Positions 16,662 to 25,395 of a stretch of DNA of 53,055 nucleotides are shown piece by piece. Below the pieces are notes generated by a model. The model was not told where the DNA came from. It was given only the letters and a program-made list of their open reading frames with translations, and made no database searches. The stretch is from positions 1 to 53,055 of the forward strand of contig JAJQHY010000005.1 in the NCBI GenBank assembly GCA_021199495.1, read 5' to 3'. A program made the translations under genes and the position numbers. The DNA comes from Lachnospiraceae bacterium (GTDB lineage: Bacteria; Bacillota; Clostridia; Lachnospirales; Lachnospiraceae). Within the stretch, counting starts at the first letter, position 1; each line of letters starts with the position of its first letter.

Positions 16662-18449
16662 GTGAAAACAGCAGAGGAACTGAGAACAAAATTAAAGTCC
16701 ATTGATCACAGAGGCTATCCGGCCTATAAAGAGTTAAAGGGACAGTATGATTTCCGGGACTATGTTTTGTCTATTGACCATGTGCAGGGCGATCCGTTCG
16801 CCGCGCCTTCCCGCCTGTCCGTGATCGTTTCAGGGAAAAAAGCGGGCTTTCCGGCGGCATATTATGACACATATGAAAAGCGGATCACGCTGCAGGATCA
16901 TCTGACGCGTCTGTTCGGGGCACAGTTAAACCGCGGCAGCAAGCAGGCAAACGGATCCGGCAAGAGCGGGCTTTTAGCGGCGTCCCGCTGCGGGCAGGAG
17001 GTGATGGAGCGGACGGCGTGCCGGGTGGAGAGCACGTTTGCCGGCGCAGCCCTGCGGCAGAGCCGGGCATCGGCTTCAGAGCCGGTGAGGACGCAAACGA
17101 TCGGACGGACTGTATCGGGTCCCGGCACCGTGACGCTTCGCTTCGAGGCAGGTTTCCCCGCGCGCGGCCGTACGATTGATGCGGGAGAACTGGAGAAAAT
17201 GCTTTTCGACATTCTTCCGGGCTGTGTCAGAAACAGCCTGTACTATACCAGAATCGATCAGAATAAATTACAGGCCGCCATCGAGCTGTGTGAGGATCAG
17301 CAGGCTGTCAGAAGAAAGCTGCCGGAACTGGGGCTGTGTGCTTTTATTGCCAACGGCTCCATTCTGCCCAGACAAAGTGGGGTCTCTGACAGGCCGATGG
17401 AGAATGCGGTGCCTTTTCAATCCCCTGACTCCATGAAAGTGACCCTGACGCTTCCCAACAGAGGACAGGTCAGCGGAATGGGTATTCCGAAAGGTGTGAC
17501 CCTGTTTGTGGGCGGCGGTTATCATGGTAAGTCTACGGTATTACAGGCGCTGCAGAATGCGGTATATAATCACATTAACGGCGATGGGCGTGAGCTGGTC
17601 ATCGCGGATGAGAGCGCGTGGAAGCTGCGCAGCGAGGACGGGCGCAGCGTCACCGGGGTAGATATTTCTCCGTTCATCCGCCAGTTGCCAGGCGGCAGGG
17701 ATACGAGGCATTTTTCTACTTTGGATGCGAGCGGATCAACTTCGCAGGCGGCTAATCTGATGGAGTGCATGGAGGGCGGCAGCAGCCTGATTCTGATTGA
17801 TGAGGATACCTCCGCGACCAATTTCATGATCCGCGATAAGCTGATGCAGGAGGTGGTATCGCCCGCGGAGGAGCCTATTATTCCCTTCATTGAGCGGGTA
17901 AGAAGCCTGTATGAGGACTTCGGAATTTCCTCCATAATCGTGGCAGGCAGCTCCGGTTCCTATTTCCATGTGGCGGATCATATTATCCAGATGAAGGAAT
18001 ATGTTCCACTCGATATCACCAGAAAGGCGAAGGCAGCGGCCGAGGCGTTCCCGGCCTTTTCAACGAAGCAGGATCGGTTTCCTGCATTTTCGCAAAGACG
18101 GATGCCGAAGCCGAATATGGCGCTGAAAAAAGACGATCGCCTGAAAATGAAGGCCATGGGGGTCAATGAGCTGTCGCTGGGATATGATGCCGTGGAGCTG
18201 CGTTATGTGGAACAGCTGAGGGACAGTGAACAGACGATGGCGTTAGCTTATATTTTAAAGCAGCTGGAGCTGAAGGATATGAACGGGCGGCGCAGCATGC
18301 AGGAGCTGGCGGATCTGATTGAGGGGCAGCTGGATACAGGAGGGCTGGAGAGTCTGTTTGAAGGCGGAGATGTCCGCGCCTCCCTGGCCAGACCAAGGAG
18401 GCAGGAGATTTTAGCCTGCGTGAACCGGTATCGGAAGCTGGGTATGTGA
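16662..18449 (+). CDS. Predicted ATPase of the ABC class (PF09818-like)
   Basis: 595-residue soluble P-loop protein. The N-terminal 250 residues form the family-specific domain (YDFRDYVLSIDHVQGDPFAA is characteristic). The Walker A loop GGGYHGKSTVLQ is at about residue 283, and a Walker B-like LILIDEDTSATNFMI lies near 375. No membrane segments or permease partner occur, so this is not a transporter. Family members are widespread but poorly characterised, and older annotations as an isomerase are unreliable. The start is GTG 16662 with GGAG upstream. A strong bidirectional terminator separates it from hflX. The region around residues 85-145 is Arg/Ser/Gly-rich and may be a flexible insertion. 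Confidence 0.8.
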   Translation: MKTAEELRTKLKSIDHRGYPAYKELKGQYDFRDYVLSIDHVQGDPFAAPSRLSVIVSGKKAGFPAAYYDTYEKRITLQDHLTRLFGAQLNRGSKQANGSGKSGLLAASRCGQEVMERTACRVESTFAGAALRQSRASASEPVRTQTIGRTVSGPGTVTLRFEAGFPARGRTIDAGELEKMLFDILPGCVRNSLYYTRIDQNKLQAAIELCEDQQAVRRKLPELGLCAFIANGSILPRQSGVSDRPMENAVPFQSPDSMKVTLTLPNRGQVSGMGIPKGVTLFVGGGYHGKSTVLQALQNAVYNHINGDGRELVIADESAWKLRSEDGRSVTGVDISPFIRQLPGGRDTRHFSTLDASGSTSQAANLMECMEGGSSLILIDEDTSATNFMIRDKLMQEVVSPAEEPIIPFIERVRSLYEDFGISSIIVAGSSGSYFHVADHIIQMKEYVPLDITRKAKAAAEAFPAFSTKQDRFPAFSQRRMPKPNMALKKDDRLKMKAMGVNELSLGYDAVELRYVEQLRDSEQTMALAYILKQLELKDMNGRRSMQELADLIEGQLDTGGLESLFEGGDVRASLARPRRQEILACVNRYRKLGM

Positions 18450-18515
18450 GTGGAATAAGCCTGTTGTACAGAAGGTATTGAAAATGACGGATAACAGGGC
18501 GTAAAAGACTGAAAG

Positions 18516-18560
18516 AAAAAACGGGCGTGATCGCGAAAGAATGCGGTCTGCCCGTTTTTT
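18516..18560. terminator. Bidirectional terminator
   Basis: AAAAAACGGGC (18516-18526) pairs perfectly with GCCCGTTTTTT (18550-18560). It lies between two converging genes and gives a T run on both strands. Confidence 0.85.
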
Positions 18561-18587
18561 GACGAAAGACGGATATTCTGGTTTTGG

Positions 18588-20003
18588 TCAGGAAATTGAT
18601 GAACCGGAAAGCATATATTTTTCGCAGGAATCGTACAGAAATGATTTCCGGGGCAGTCCTGTTTCCACATAAATTCCATCCGCGCGGTATTCAGTGACTG
18701 CGACGTCGCTTTCCCGGGTCAGCTCATCCAACAGCGCAGCCTCCTGATAGGGCAGCAGCAGACAAACCTGTTCAACGGCACCGAAGAGCTGTTCACAGAT
18801 TAAGTCCATCAGCTCGTCCAGGCCGATGCCCGGACCGGCGGCCATGCGGATGGAGGGTTTTGCGCGGTTGACGCTCGGTAAGCCTTTTGACAGGGAGCCG
18901 CTTTCGTAGAGAATGGTGGATACCGGGACAATGCTGCCGGCTGTGACTTCGGTTGCGGCGCTGTCTCCAGTCACCAGATCCGCCTTATTATATACCGTAA
19001 TCATGGGAATATCCCCGGCACCCAGCTCCGTCAGCGTTTTCAGGGTGACATCCATCTGCTCTTTGTAATGAGGGTCGGACACGTCCACCACCTGCAGCAG
19101 AAGGTCCGCAGCACATACCTCCTCCAAAGTGGAGCGGAAGGCGTCCACAAGATGGTGCGGCAGCTTCTCAATAAAGCCGACAGTATCAGAGAGATAAAAG
19201 GGCGGTCTGCCGGCAGGCGTCAGTTTGCGCACGGTGGTGTCCAGCGTCGCGAAGAGCATGTCCTTCTGCAGAACGGTCTTCTCCTCCATGTCCTTCACAT
19301 CACGGTTGCCGTATTTTAAGAGAAACTGGTTTAGGATCGTGGATTTGCCGGCGTTGGTATAGCCAACCAGGGATACCTGGGGGAGGTGAGATTTTAAGCG
19401 GCTTTTGCGTTGGACGGCACGTTGCTTTTTCACCTCCTCCACATCGTGGGAAAGCTCCGTGATCCGGTGTTCGATCCGTCTGCGGTCCAGCTCCAGCTTC
19501 GTCTCTCCGGCGCCCCTGTTGGAGCGGGTTCCGGCCAAGCTGCTGGCGCTGCCGCCCTGACGCGAAAGGGCCTGTCCCATGCCGGTCAGTCTCGGCAGCA
19601 GATACTGGTACCTGGCCAGATCTACCTGCAGGCGGGCTTCCCTGGTCTTTGCCCGGGAAGCGAAAATTTCCAGAATGACCGCGGTCCGATCCATGATGGG
19701 CAGACCGATGGCCTCATTTAAATTGCGCACCTGCGAGGGTGAGAGGGCGTCGTCGAAGACAATGATGTCCGCGTTCAGATTCTCCGCGTACGTTTTCACC
19801 TCCTGCACCTTTCCGGCGCCGATGTAGAGGGCACTGTGCGGCTTTGGGAGAGACTGTGTCGCAACTCCTGCCACCTCATAGCCGACCGCCTCACAGAGGT
19901 CTTCAAGTTCCTCCATGTGATGGTCAAAATTAAGATCAGTTCCAAGATTTAAGCCGACAAGGATGACCCTGGTTTTTTCAGTATTTGCTTCGCTCATATT
20001 CAC
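18588..20003 (-). CDS. hflX: GTPase HflX
   Basis: 471-residue ribosome-associated GTPase that splits or rescues stalled 70S ribosomes under stress. The N-terminal HflX domain includes PHSALYIGAGKVQEV and IVFDDALSPSQVRNL. A coiled linker with RGAGETKLELDRRRIEHRI follows. The G domain shows G1 GYTNAGKST at about residue 217, G3 DTVGFIEKLPHHLVDAFRST and G4 YNKADL. A C-terminal extension of about 100 residues follows. Length is normal for Firmicutes. The gene ends against a bidirectional terminator and is preceded on the same strand by a tetR-type gene 60 bases away, which reads toward it. Confidence 0.93.
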   Translation of the reverse strand: MNMSEANTEKTRVILVGLNLGTDLNFDHHMEELEDLCEAVGYEVAGVATQSLPKPHSALYIGAGKVQEVKTYAENLNADIIVFDDALSPSQVRNLNEAIGLPIMDRTAVILEIFASRAKTREARLQVDLARYQYLLPRLTGMGQALSRQGGSASSLAGTRSNRGAGETKLELDRRRIEHRITELSHDVEEVKKQRAVQRKSRLKSHLPQVSLVGYTNAGKSTILNQFLLKYGNRDVKDMEEKTVLQKDMLFATLDTTVRKLTPAGRPPFYLSDTVGFIEKLPHHLVDAFRSTLEEVCAADLLLQVVDVSDPHYKEQMDVTLKTLTELGAGDIPMITVYNKADLVTGDSAATEVTAGSIVPVSTILYESGSLSKGLPSVNRAKPSIRMAAGPGIGLDELMDLICEQLFGAVEQVCLLLPYQEAALLDELTRESDVAVTEYRADGIYVETGLPRKSFLYDSCEKYMLSGSSIS

Positions 20004-20067
20004 CTTCTGCTATTCGTTATTATCAGAGATTGTACCTGTTTTTACAGAAACTGTAAAGAAGGAGATT

Positions 20068-20646
20068 TTAAACGGTCGGAATATAAGCGGACAGCCCATG
20101 CAGCACCAGAGTCTGCATCATTTTGCTGAAATCATCCGTGCTGATATCTTTGCCCTGTTCGTTCCACAGCTGTAAAAGGCCGAACATGGCAGAGCTGACG
20201 TAACCGATCAGGTAATCGAAATTCGGGTCGTCCGTTGAAATCGGGATATACGGCAGCACGAGGGGAATCAGCTCGGCCTTGATGGTAGGCAGAAAGCCGG
20301 GATCCCCGTTTGGACCCATCAGGATGTATATTTTCTCATTCATGGCCGCGAATATGCTGGGAAACAGATCCGTCTGAAACAGATTGCCGGAAGCATCCTG
20401 CGGCAATGTCCGGACGATGGTCTGCCTGATCTCTTCCAGCACATCCCGCTCCGCATAGGAGAGCAGGTCGTCTGTATCCGTAAAATATTCATAAAAAGTG
20501 CTACGGTTATATCCCGCGCGTCTGGTCAGTTCATTGACGGCGATTTTGCGGATGGGTTTTTCTTTTGCAAGCTCCCAGAAGGCGTCCACAAATCTCTTAC
20601 GTGTTTTCTCTGTAATTTCCGGCTGTTTTTTCATTTGTTCCTCCAA
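20068..20646 (-). CDS. TetR-family regulator, likely repressor of the adjacent ABC operon
   Basis: 192 residues. The TetR helix-turn-helix lies at about 12-58: RKRFVDAFWELAKEKPIRKI, NELTRRAGYNRSTFYEYF. The remaining helices form the ligand and dimer domain. It is divergent from the ABC transporter operon, with about 100 bases between starts, and that region contains a 23-bp operator-like dyad just downstream of the transporter's -10. TetR proteins in this setting usually repress the exporter until it meets its substrate. RBS GAGGAAC precedes the ATG. Confidence 0.87.
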   Translation of the reverse strand: MEEQMKKQPEITEKTRKRFVDAFWELAKEKPIRKIAVNELTRRAGYNRSTFYEYFTDTDDLLSYAERDVLEEIRQTIVRTLPQDASGNLFQTDLFPSIFAAMNEKIYILMGPNGDPGFLPTIKAELIPLVLPYIPISTDDPNFDYLIGYVSSAMFGLLQLWNEQGKDISTDDFSKMMQTLVLHGLSAYIPTV

Positions 20647-20742
20647 TCATCCGACAAAAATATTTATATTGACGGTTGATGTTTTCTGTTTTCATGCTTA
20701 TAATCCCTTTATACAACAGGTTGTTGGATAATGTCAAGGAGG
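20646..20742 (+). promoter_or_regulatory. TetR/ABC promoter-operator region, copy 1
   Basis: Promoter TTGATG (20676-20681), 17-base spacer, TATAAT (20699-20704). The dyad TTATACAACA-GGT-TGTTGGATAA (20709-20731; 10-bp arms, one mismatched pair) lies at the expected start of transcription. A related half site, ATCATCCGACAA, lies next to the tetR start. AGGAGG precedes the ABC start. A diverged copy of the whole region occurs at 24401-24500. Confidence 0.7.
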
Positions 20743-20749
20743 TTTTTAC

Positions 20750-21682
20750 ATGCAGGTTATTTCAGTCGATCATCTTACGAAGGACTACGGCCACGGCCGC
20801 GGTGTGTTTGATGTATCGCTTCATGTAACGGAGGGGGAGTGCTACGGTTTCCTTGGCCCGAACGGGGCAGGGAAAACCACCACGATTCGGCATCTGATGG
20901 GATTTTCCAGACCGGAGATCGGCACCACGGCCATTTCCGGAATGGACAGCTGGGAAAACAGTGCGAAACTGAAAAATACAGTGGGTTATCTCCCAGGGGA
21001 GGTCACGCTGCCGGCGGGACTTTCCGGGACGGGCTTTCTGCGTATGATGGAGCAGATGCGCGGAGTAAAAAATGATGACTATCTGAAAATGCTCTTAAAG
21101 CGCTTTGATCTGGATCCCAATATCAGCATCAAGCAGATGAGTCTGGGTGTGAAGCGTAAACTGGCCGTTGTCACGGCTTTTATGCACGATCCGGAAATTC
21201 TGATCTTAGACGAACCGACTTCCGGTCTTGATCCGGTGATGCAGGAGGCCTTTATTGAATATGTCAAAGAGGAAAAGAAAAGAGGCAGGACGATTTTTCT
21301 TTCCTCCCATATTTTCCACGAGGTGGACGCGACATGTGACCGCATCACCATAATAAGAGATGGCAAAATTGTTTCGGAGTTTGCGTCCGGAGAGCTGAAG
21401 GAGAAGCATGACCGGATTTACCGCGTCACCTTTGCGGATGAGGCTTCCTATGCGGCGTTTGTGAAACTGCCGTTCCGCTTTACGTCCAAAAACGCGGGGA
21501 AGCTTCGGGCAAGAGTGCAGATGGAACCAAACCGGGTCGGAGAGCTTTTTAACTGCCTTTCTGATTATCAGGTAGCGGATTTCGTGGAGATTCCGTTTAC
21601 CCTGGAGGACTATTTCATGGAGTTTTATGATACCGGGCATCATTTCGAGGGACTGAAGTCCAAACGTTCAGGAAGGAAGTGA
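20750..21682 (+). CDS. ABC transporter ATP-binding protein 1
   Basis: 310-residue cytoplasmic ATPase subunit of an exporter. Walker A is GPNGAGKTTT, the signature region is MSLGVKRKLAV (a variant of LSGGQ), and Walker B with the D loop is ILILDEPTSGLDP. The H-loop His lies in FLSSHIFHEV. A C-terminal domain of about 90 residues follows, as in drug-export and lantibiotic-immunity ATPases. It is the first gene of a three-gene operon; the second ATPase starts four bases after its stop. The two ATPases are clearly related (both open with LTKDYG-x-GRGVFDISL-type sequence), so they arose by duplication and probably act as a heterodimer. Confidence 0.92.
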   Translation: MQVISVDHLTKDYGHGRGVFDVSLHVTEGECYGFLGPNGAGKTTTIRHLMGFSRPEIGTTAISGMDSWENSAKLKNTVGYLPGEVTLPAGLSGTGFLRMMEQMRGVKNDDYLKMLLKRFDLDPNISIKQMSLGVKRKLAVVTAFMHDPEILILDEPTSGLDPVMQEAFIEYVKEEKKRGRTIFLSSHIFHEVDATCDRITIIRDGKIVSEFASGELKEKHDRIYRVTFADEASYAAFVKLPFRFTSKNAGKLRARVQMEPNRVGELFNCLSDYQVADFVEIPFTLEDYFMEFYDTGHHFEGLKSKRSGRK

Positions 21683-21686
21683 GAGC

Positions 21687-22583
21687 ATGAGTGAAAATGT
21701 GATCAGTGTGCAGAACCTGACAAAGGATTACGGAGAGGGCCGCGGTGTGTTTGATATATCTCTGGATATTCAGAGAGGAGAGGTTTTCGGATACCTGGGA
21801 ACCAACGGTTCCGGCAAAACGACCACCATCCGCCAGATGATGGGCTTTATCAGGCCCAATTCCGGCACAGTTGAAGTGAATGGGCTCAATCCCTGGACGC
21901 AGGCTCCCGAAGTGATGAAATACGTCAGCTATATTCCCGGCGAGATTGCTTTTCCGGATCTTGCTACCGGCATTGACTTTTTTAAGGTACAGGCGCAGTT
22001 TCTGGGAGTGAAGGATTTTACCTATATGAACCATCTGATCGACCTTCTGGGGCTCGATCCTTCCGCAAACTTAAAGCGCATGAGCAAGGGCATGAAGCAG
22101 AAGACAGCCATTGTGGCGGCGCTGATGGGAGATAAAGAGATACTCATTATGGATGAACCAACCACCGGTCTGGATCCGCTGATGCGGGAAACCTTCCTGG
22201 AGCTGGTCCGGGAGGAGAAAAAGAAGGGCAGGACAATCTTCATGTCCAGCCATATTTTTGAGGAGATCGAGGATGTCTGTGACCGGGTCGCCATCATTGG
22301 AAACGGAAAAATACAGAGCGTTTTAAGTCTTTATGAGCTTCGGCACAATACGTCGAGGCAGTTTCACATCACCTTTGGTTCCGCGGCGGCCGCGCAGGAA
22401 TATGCCCGCAGAGTTCCGGATTCTGTTGCGGATGGGGCGGTGGTATCTTTGCTCGCACCAGCCTCAGGAACGGATGGGGTGATCAAAGCAGCGAAAGGGC
22501 TTGAAGTGGTATCGGTTGACGAAACCCACGAGGATCTGGAGGAGTATTTTATGAATATATATCGGAAGGAGTTAAAACAATGA
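21687..22583 (+). CDS. ABC transporter ATP-binding protein 2
   Basis: 298-residue paralogue of the preceding ATPase. Walker A is GTNGSGKTTT, the signature is MSKGMKQKTAI, Walker B is ILIMDEPTTGLDP, and the H-loop is FMSSHIFEEIEDV. The variant signature loops of both subunits are an interesting match, since the composite ATP sites need one signature from each partner. The stop overlaps the permease start by four bases (ATGA), so translation is coupled. The RBS AGGAAG lies inside the end of the previous gene. Confidence 0.92.
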   Translation: MSENVISVQNLTKDYGEGRGVFDISLDIQRGEVFGYLGTNGSGKTTTIRQMMGFIRPNSGTVEVNGLNPWTQAPEVMKYVSYIPGEIAFPDLATGIDFFKVQAQFLGVKDFTYMNHLIDLLGLDPSANLKRMSKGMKQKTAIVAALMGDKEILIMDEPTTGLDPLMRETFLELVREEKKKGRTIFMSSHIFEEIEDVCDRVAIIGNGKIQSVLSLYELRHNTSRQFHITFGSAAAAQEYARRVPDSVADGAVVSLLAPASGTDGVIKAAKGLEVVSVDETHEDLEEYFMNIYRKELKQ

Positions 22584-23761
22584 AGGTAACAAAAATTTTT
22601 TCCTGGCCCTTGATGAAGCAGAGCCTGAATGCCAATAAAGTGCTGGCCATCGCCTGCACAATTGTTCTGTGCCTGATGACCGTGGTGACAACTTACGCGA
22701 GCAGCCTGTTAGGGGCGACCGATTCTGTGGATTACACGGACGCGCAGACAGATTTTTACACCTATTTGTATGTACTGGTTTCCTACAATGAAATGATGGG
22801 AACAGAATTAAGCTATGCAGATTTTGCCGAAACGGATGACCGGACTGTCTATGATACTGTTTTTGAAATGATGTCCGCGCAGTCTGATGACCTGGATTTA
22901 TCCAGCGAAGGCTTTGAGGAGGCGGCGGAAATCCTGGCGGGATCTGAGGCAGGAGTCGATGCCTATATTTCCCAGTTCGAGTATGTCTACGCGCTCGGCT
23001 CCGTACAGGGCTGCTTTTCCGGTGATGACCTGGATATCGAGAGCATGATGACCATGATGCTGGAGATGATGGGAATCCCCTCTGATATGCTGGAAACCAT
23101 GAGCGAGATGGATGCTTCCGCGATGCTGAATCAGATGTATTTCACGATCATGGCTCTGCTGCCGATCATCCTCTTCCTTGTATTTGCGGGAAATGCGCTT
23201 GTCGTAGATCAGGTGGATAAGGGCTCCATGGCCTACATTCTTTCCACACCCACAAAGCGCAGCGCGGTGGCCATCACCCAGGCGATTTACCTGGTTATCA
23301 TTCCGTTTATTATGGTCGGCTGCGGTTTCTTAGTGAAGCTGGCGGCGTCACAGGCTTTTGTCGGGGAAGTGGATGTGGCAAAATACGCGGCGCTCTACGG
23401 TGGCCTGTATGTGCTGACCGAGGCCATGGCGGGTATCTGCTATCTGGCGAGCTGCCTGTTTAATTTAAGCAAAAACGCCCTGGCACTGGGCGGCGGCCTG
23501 AATGTCTGGTTCTTCCTCTGCTCCCTGCTTGGTGTGTTTGGCTCGGAGAGCATGGTCAGCATGGGAATCGGTGTGGAAATGCTGGGCCAGTTTAACAACC
23601 TGACCATTGTCGGTCTCTTTGATATCGAGGCGCTGGGCACGGTGGGCACGGAAGCTGTGGATTACGCGTTTGCACCAAAGCTGGCGGCGCTGGCGGTGAT
23701 TGCTGTAGTCTGCTATGTGGTCGGTATGATACGATTCCAGAAAAAGGACCTGCCGCTGTAA
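22580..23761 (+). CDS. ABC transporter permease
   Basis: 393-residue membrane subunit with about six membrane segments. The first segment lies at about residues 20-40. It is followed by a long acidic, Met-rich extracytoplasmic region (about residues 48-185, for example AQSDDLDLSSEGFEEAAEIL) and then five further segments from FTIMALLPIILFLVFAGNAL onward. This is an ABC-2-like layout. The large loop is probably where substrate specificity sits. Together with the two ATPases it forms a TetR-controlled exporter, probably for a drug, bile-type compound or peptide; the substrate cannot be read. Its end lies six bases from the end of the converging rhomboid gene. Confidence 0.85.
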   Translation: MKVTKIFSWPLMKQSLNANKVLAIACTIVLCLMTVVTTYASSLLGATDSVDYTDAQTDFYTYLYVLVSYNEMMGTELSYADFAETDDRTVYDTVFEMMSAQSDDLDLSSEGFEEAAEILAGSEAGVDAYISQFEYVYALGSVQGCFSGDDLDIESMMTMMLEMMGIPSDMLETMSEMDASAMLNQMYFTIMALLPIILFLVFAGNALVVDQVDKGSMAYILSTPTKRSAVAITQAIYLVIIPFIMVGCGFLVKLAASQAFVGEVDVAKYAALYGGLYVLTEAMAGICYLASCLFNLSKNALALGGGLNVWFFLCSLLGVFGSESMVSMGIGVEMLGQFNNLTIVGLFDIEALGTVGTEAVDYAFAPKLAALAVIAVVCYVVGMIRFQKKDLPL

Positions 23762-23767
23762 GCGGGG

Positions 23768-24361
23768 TCAGGTATGTTCAAACTGTCCGGTCTGCACCAT
23801 CACGAAACTGATGAGGATTCCCGCGGCAAAGCCGAATGTGTGGACTAAAAAAGCCGTGACGCTTGAGTTGGCAAACACAAAATATACTGCCACAATCACA
23901 ACGTCCGGCCTGTACCATTTGAAACGGAACTGATCCGGAAATCGGAGTGTACACACGATCAGGCAGGCGATGAGCGCGAAAACGCCGCTTGATGCACCGA
24001 TATCATAAATCTGTTCGGAAATCACGAGGGAATAAGCGATTTCCGAAAGAACACCGCAGGACAGAAACAGAAACAGCGGCTTTTTGCTCCCTGTAAACGG
24101 AGTGAGTAAGGAGCCTGCGCACAGCAGGGCTGCACAATTTCCCAGTAAATGTCTTGGGCTGGCGTGCAGAAACAGGCAGGTAATGAAACGGTAATACTGG
24201 CTGTTCATATATGCAATGCCGGTGACGCCAAAATCATAATAAGCGTTTTCAACATTCCGGGAAGCGATATAGATCGCCGTAAAAAGGAGCACAAGGACAA
24301 TGGCAGCGCCATTGTCCTTTGTGCGTTTTCTGATTGTATTTTGGTTGATCTGGTTTTTCAT
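23768..24361 (-). CDS. Rhomboid-family intramembrane serine protease
   Basis: 197 residues with six membrane segments. The catalytic Ser is in GASSGVFAL and the catalytic His in FLVHTFGFAAG; the second segment has FLHASPRHLLGN with the conserved His and Asn. Rhomboids cleave membrane helices of other proteins. I chose ATG 24361. The frame stays open upstream to a TTG at 24412, whose first codons overlap the duplicated promoter region, so a longer form is possible, but its N-terminus looks like promoter DNA read by chance. The best Shine-Dalgarno match (GGAAAGGA) lies 16 bases before ATG 24361, which is far, so the start is uncertain. It occupies the place a divergent tetR would have next to the second promoter copy. 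Confidence 0.82.
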   Translation of the reverse strand: MKNQINQNTIRKRTKDNGAAIVLVLLFTAIYIASRNVENAYYDFGVTGIAYMNSQYYRFITCLFLHASPRHLLGNCAALLCAGSLLTPFTGSKKPLFLFLSCGVLSEIAYSLVISEQIYDIGASSGVFALIACLIVCTLRFPDQFRFKWYRPDVVIVAVYFVFANSSVTAFLVHTFGFAAGILISFVMVQTGQFEHT

Positions 24362-24400
24362 CTGGTTTGATATAAATCCTTTCCCAAACGGAAGCTTTTC

Positions 24401-24500
24401 ATCATCCGACAAACAGACAAATATTGACGGTTGATGTTTACAGCTTTCCTACTTATAATAACTTATACAACGGGTTGTCGGACGATGTCAAGCTGGTTTT
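24401..24500 (+). promoter_or_regulatory. TetR/ABC promoter-operator region, copy 2 (diverged)
   Basis: Aligns along its length with 20646-20742: ATCATCCGACAAA, TTGACGGTTGATGTTT, TTGATG-17-TATAAT (24431-24436, 24454-24459), ATACAAC-x-GGTTGT and GATGTCAAG are all kept. The 3' half of the main operator has drifted. Here ATCATCCGACAA (24401-24412) and TTGTCGGACGAT (24475-24486) form a near-perfect inverted repeat around the promoter. It points toward the alpha/beta hydrolase gene. Confidence 0.65.
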
Positions 24501-24601
24501 CCGGACATAGGTCATTTCCATGCGTTGTCTGACAAGGTGCGTTGGCTGGGGCCGTGATATCAGAATGAGAAAGGGCCGCAGGAGAGAGGAGAAAAAGACG
24601 G

Positions 24602-25288
24602 ATGGTTGTGTTGCTCGGTATCATCGCAGTACTTGTTCTGGTTATACTCGGTGTCCTGCTCTATCATAACCAGGCTTATCCGGAAGCAGTGGAGATTGCC
24701 GGTAAAATGGAGCGCGTCGGGAAGGACTATTATTTTTATGGTGACAGCGGTATCGGCTTTCTCATTTTCTCGGGCGCGAAGACCGATGAGCGGGCCTATG
24801 CTTATATTGCGAAGCTGCTGCATGAAAATGGACATACTGTGGTCATTCCGAAGCAACTTTTTTCTCTGAGCATGTTCGGGACGAAGCATGGACAGGAAAT
24901 CATGGCTTCAAATCCGAAGATTAAAAAGTGGATTCTGGTTGGTCATTCTCTCGGCGGAATGCCGGTCAGCAGGATTGCGGCCGCGCGGCCTGAAAATCTG
25001 GCCGGTATGGTATTTCTGGCTACCTATGCCTCCCTTAATCTGTCGGATCTGGATATTGGCACCATCCGAATCACGGCTGATCATGACGGAATTATGAACA
25101 ATGATTTCATGATGAGATATGACGGCAATCTGCCGCATAACGCGTCTAATATCATGCTGCAGGGGGCGAACCATCAGGGGTTTGCGGCCTATCATTCCAC
25201 ATCCGGACGGGATGGAAAGGCTTCGATTTCCTGGCAGGAGCAGAACGAGCAGACAGCAAGGTTGATTCTGGACTATTTTCATCTGTGA
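24602..25288 (+). CDS. Membrane-anchored alpha/beta hydrolase
   Basis: 228 residues. One N-terminal membrane segment (residues 1-22) is followed by an alpha/beta-hydrolase domain of the Abhydrolase_5 type, probably outside the membrane. The nucleophile elbow is GHSLGG, a candidate acid is in ITADHDGIM, and the catalytic His is in QGANHQGFAAY. Substrate unknown; a small ester is likely. Its upstream region is a copy of the TetR-controlled ABC promoter, which suggests that hydrolase and exporter answer the same signal. GAGGAG lies a little far (about 10-13 bases) from the ATG. Confidence 0.78.
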   Translation: MVVLLGIIAVLVLVILGVLLYHNQAYPEAVEIAGKMERVGKDYYFYGDSGIGFLIFSGAKTDERAYAYIAKLLHENGHTVVIPKQLFSLSMFGTKHGQEIMASNPKIKKWILVGHSLGGMPVSRIAAARPENLAGMVFLATYASLNLSDLDIGTIRITADHDGIMNNDFMMRYDGNLPHNASNIMLQGANHQGFAAYHSTSGRDGKASISWQEQNEQTARLILDYFHL

Positions 25289-25395
25289 GGTGCTCATGGG
25301 AGTGCCTGCCTGCACAGATAACATTTTTGCCGGGAACCGGCGAGATGATTTCGAACAGAGTATCAATTTGAAGCGGACAGCAAAGGGTGCGATCT

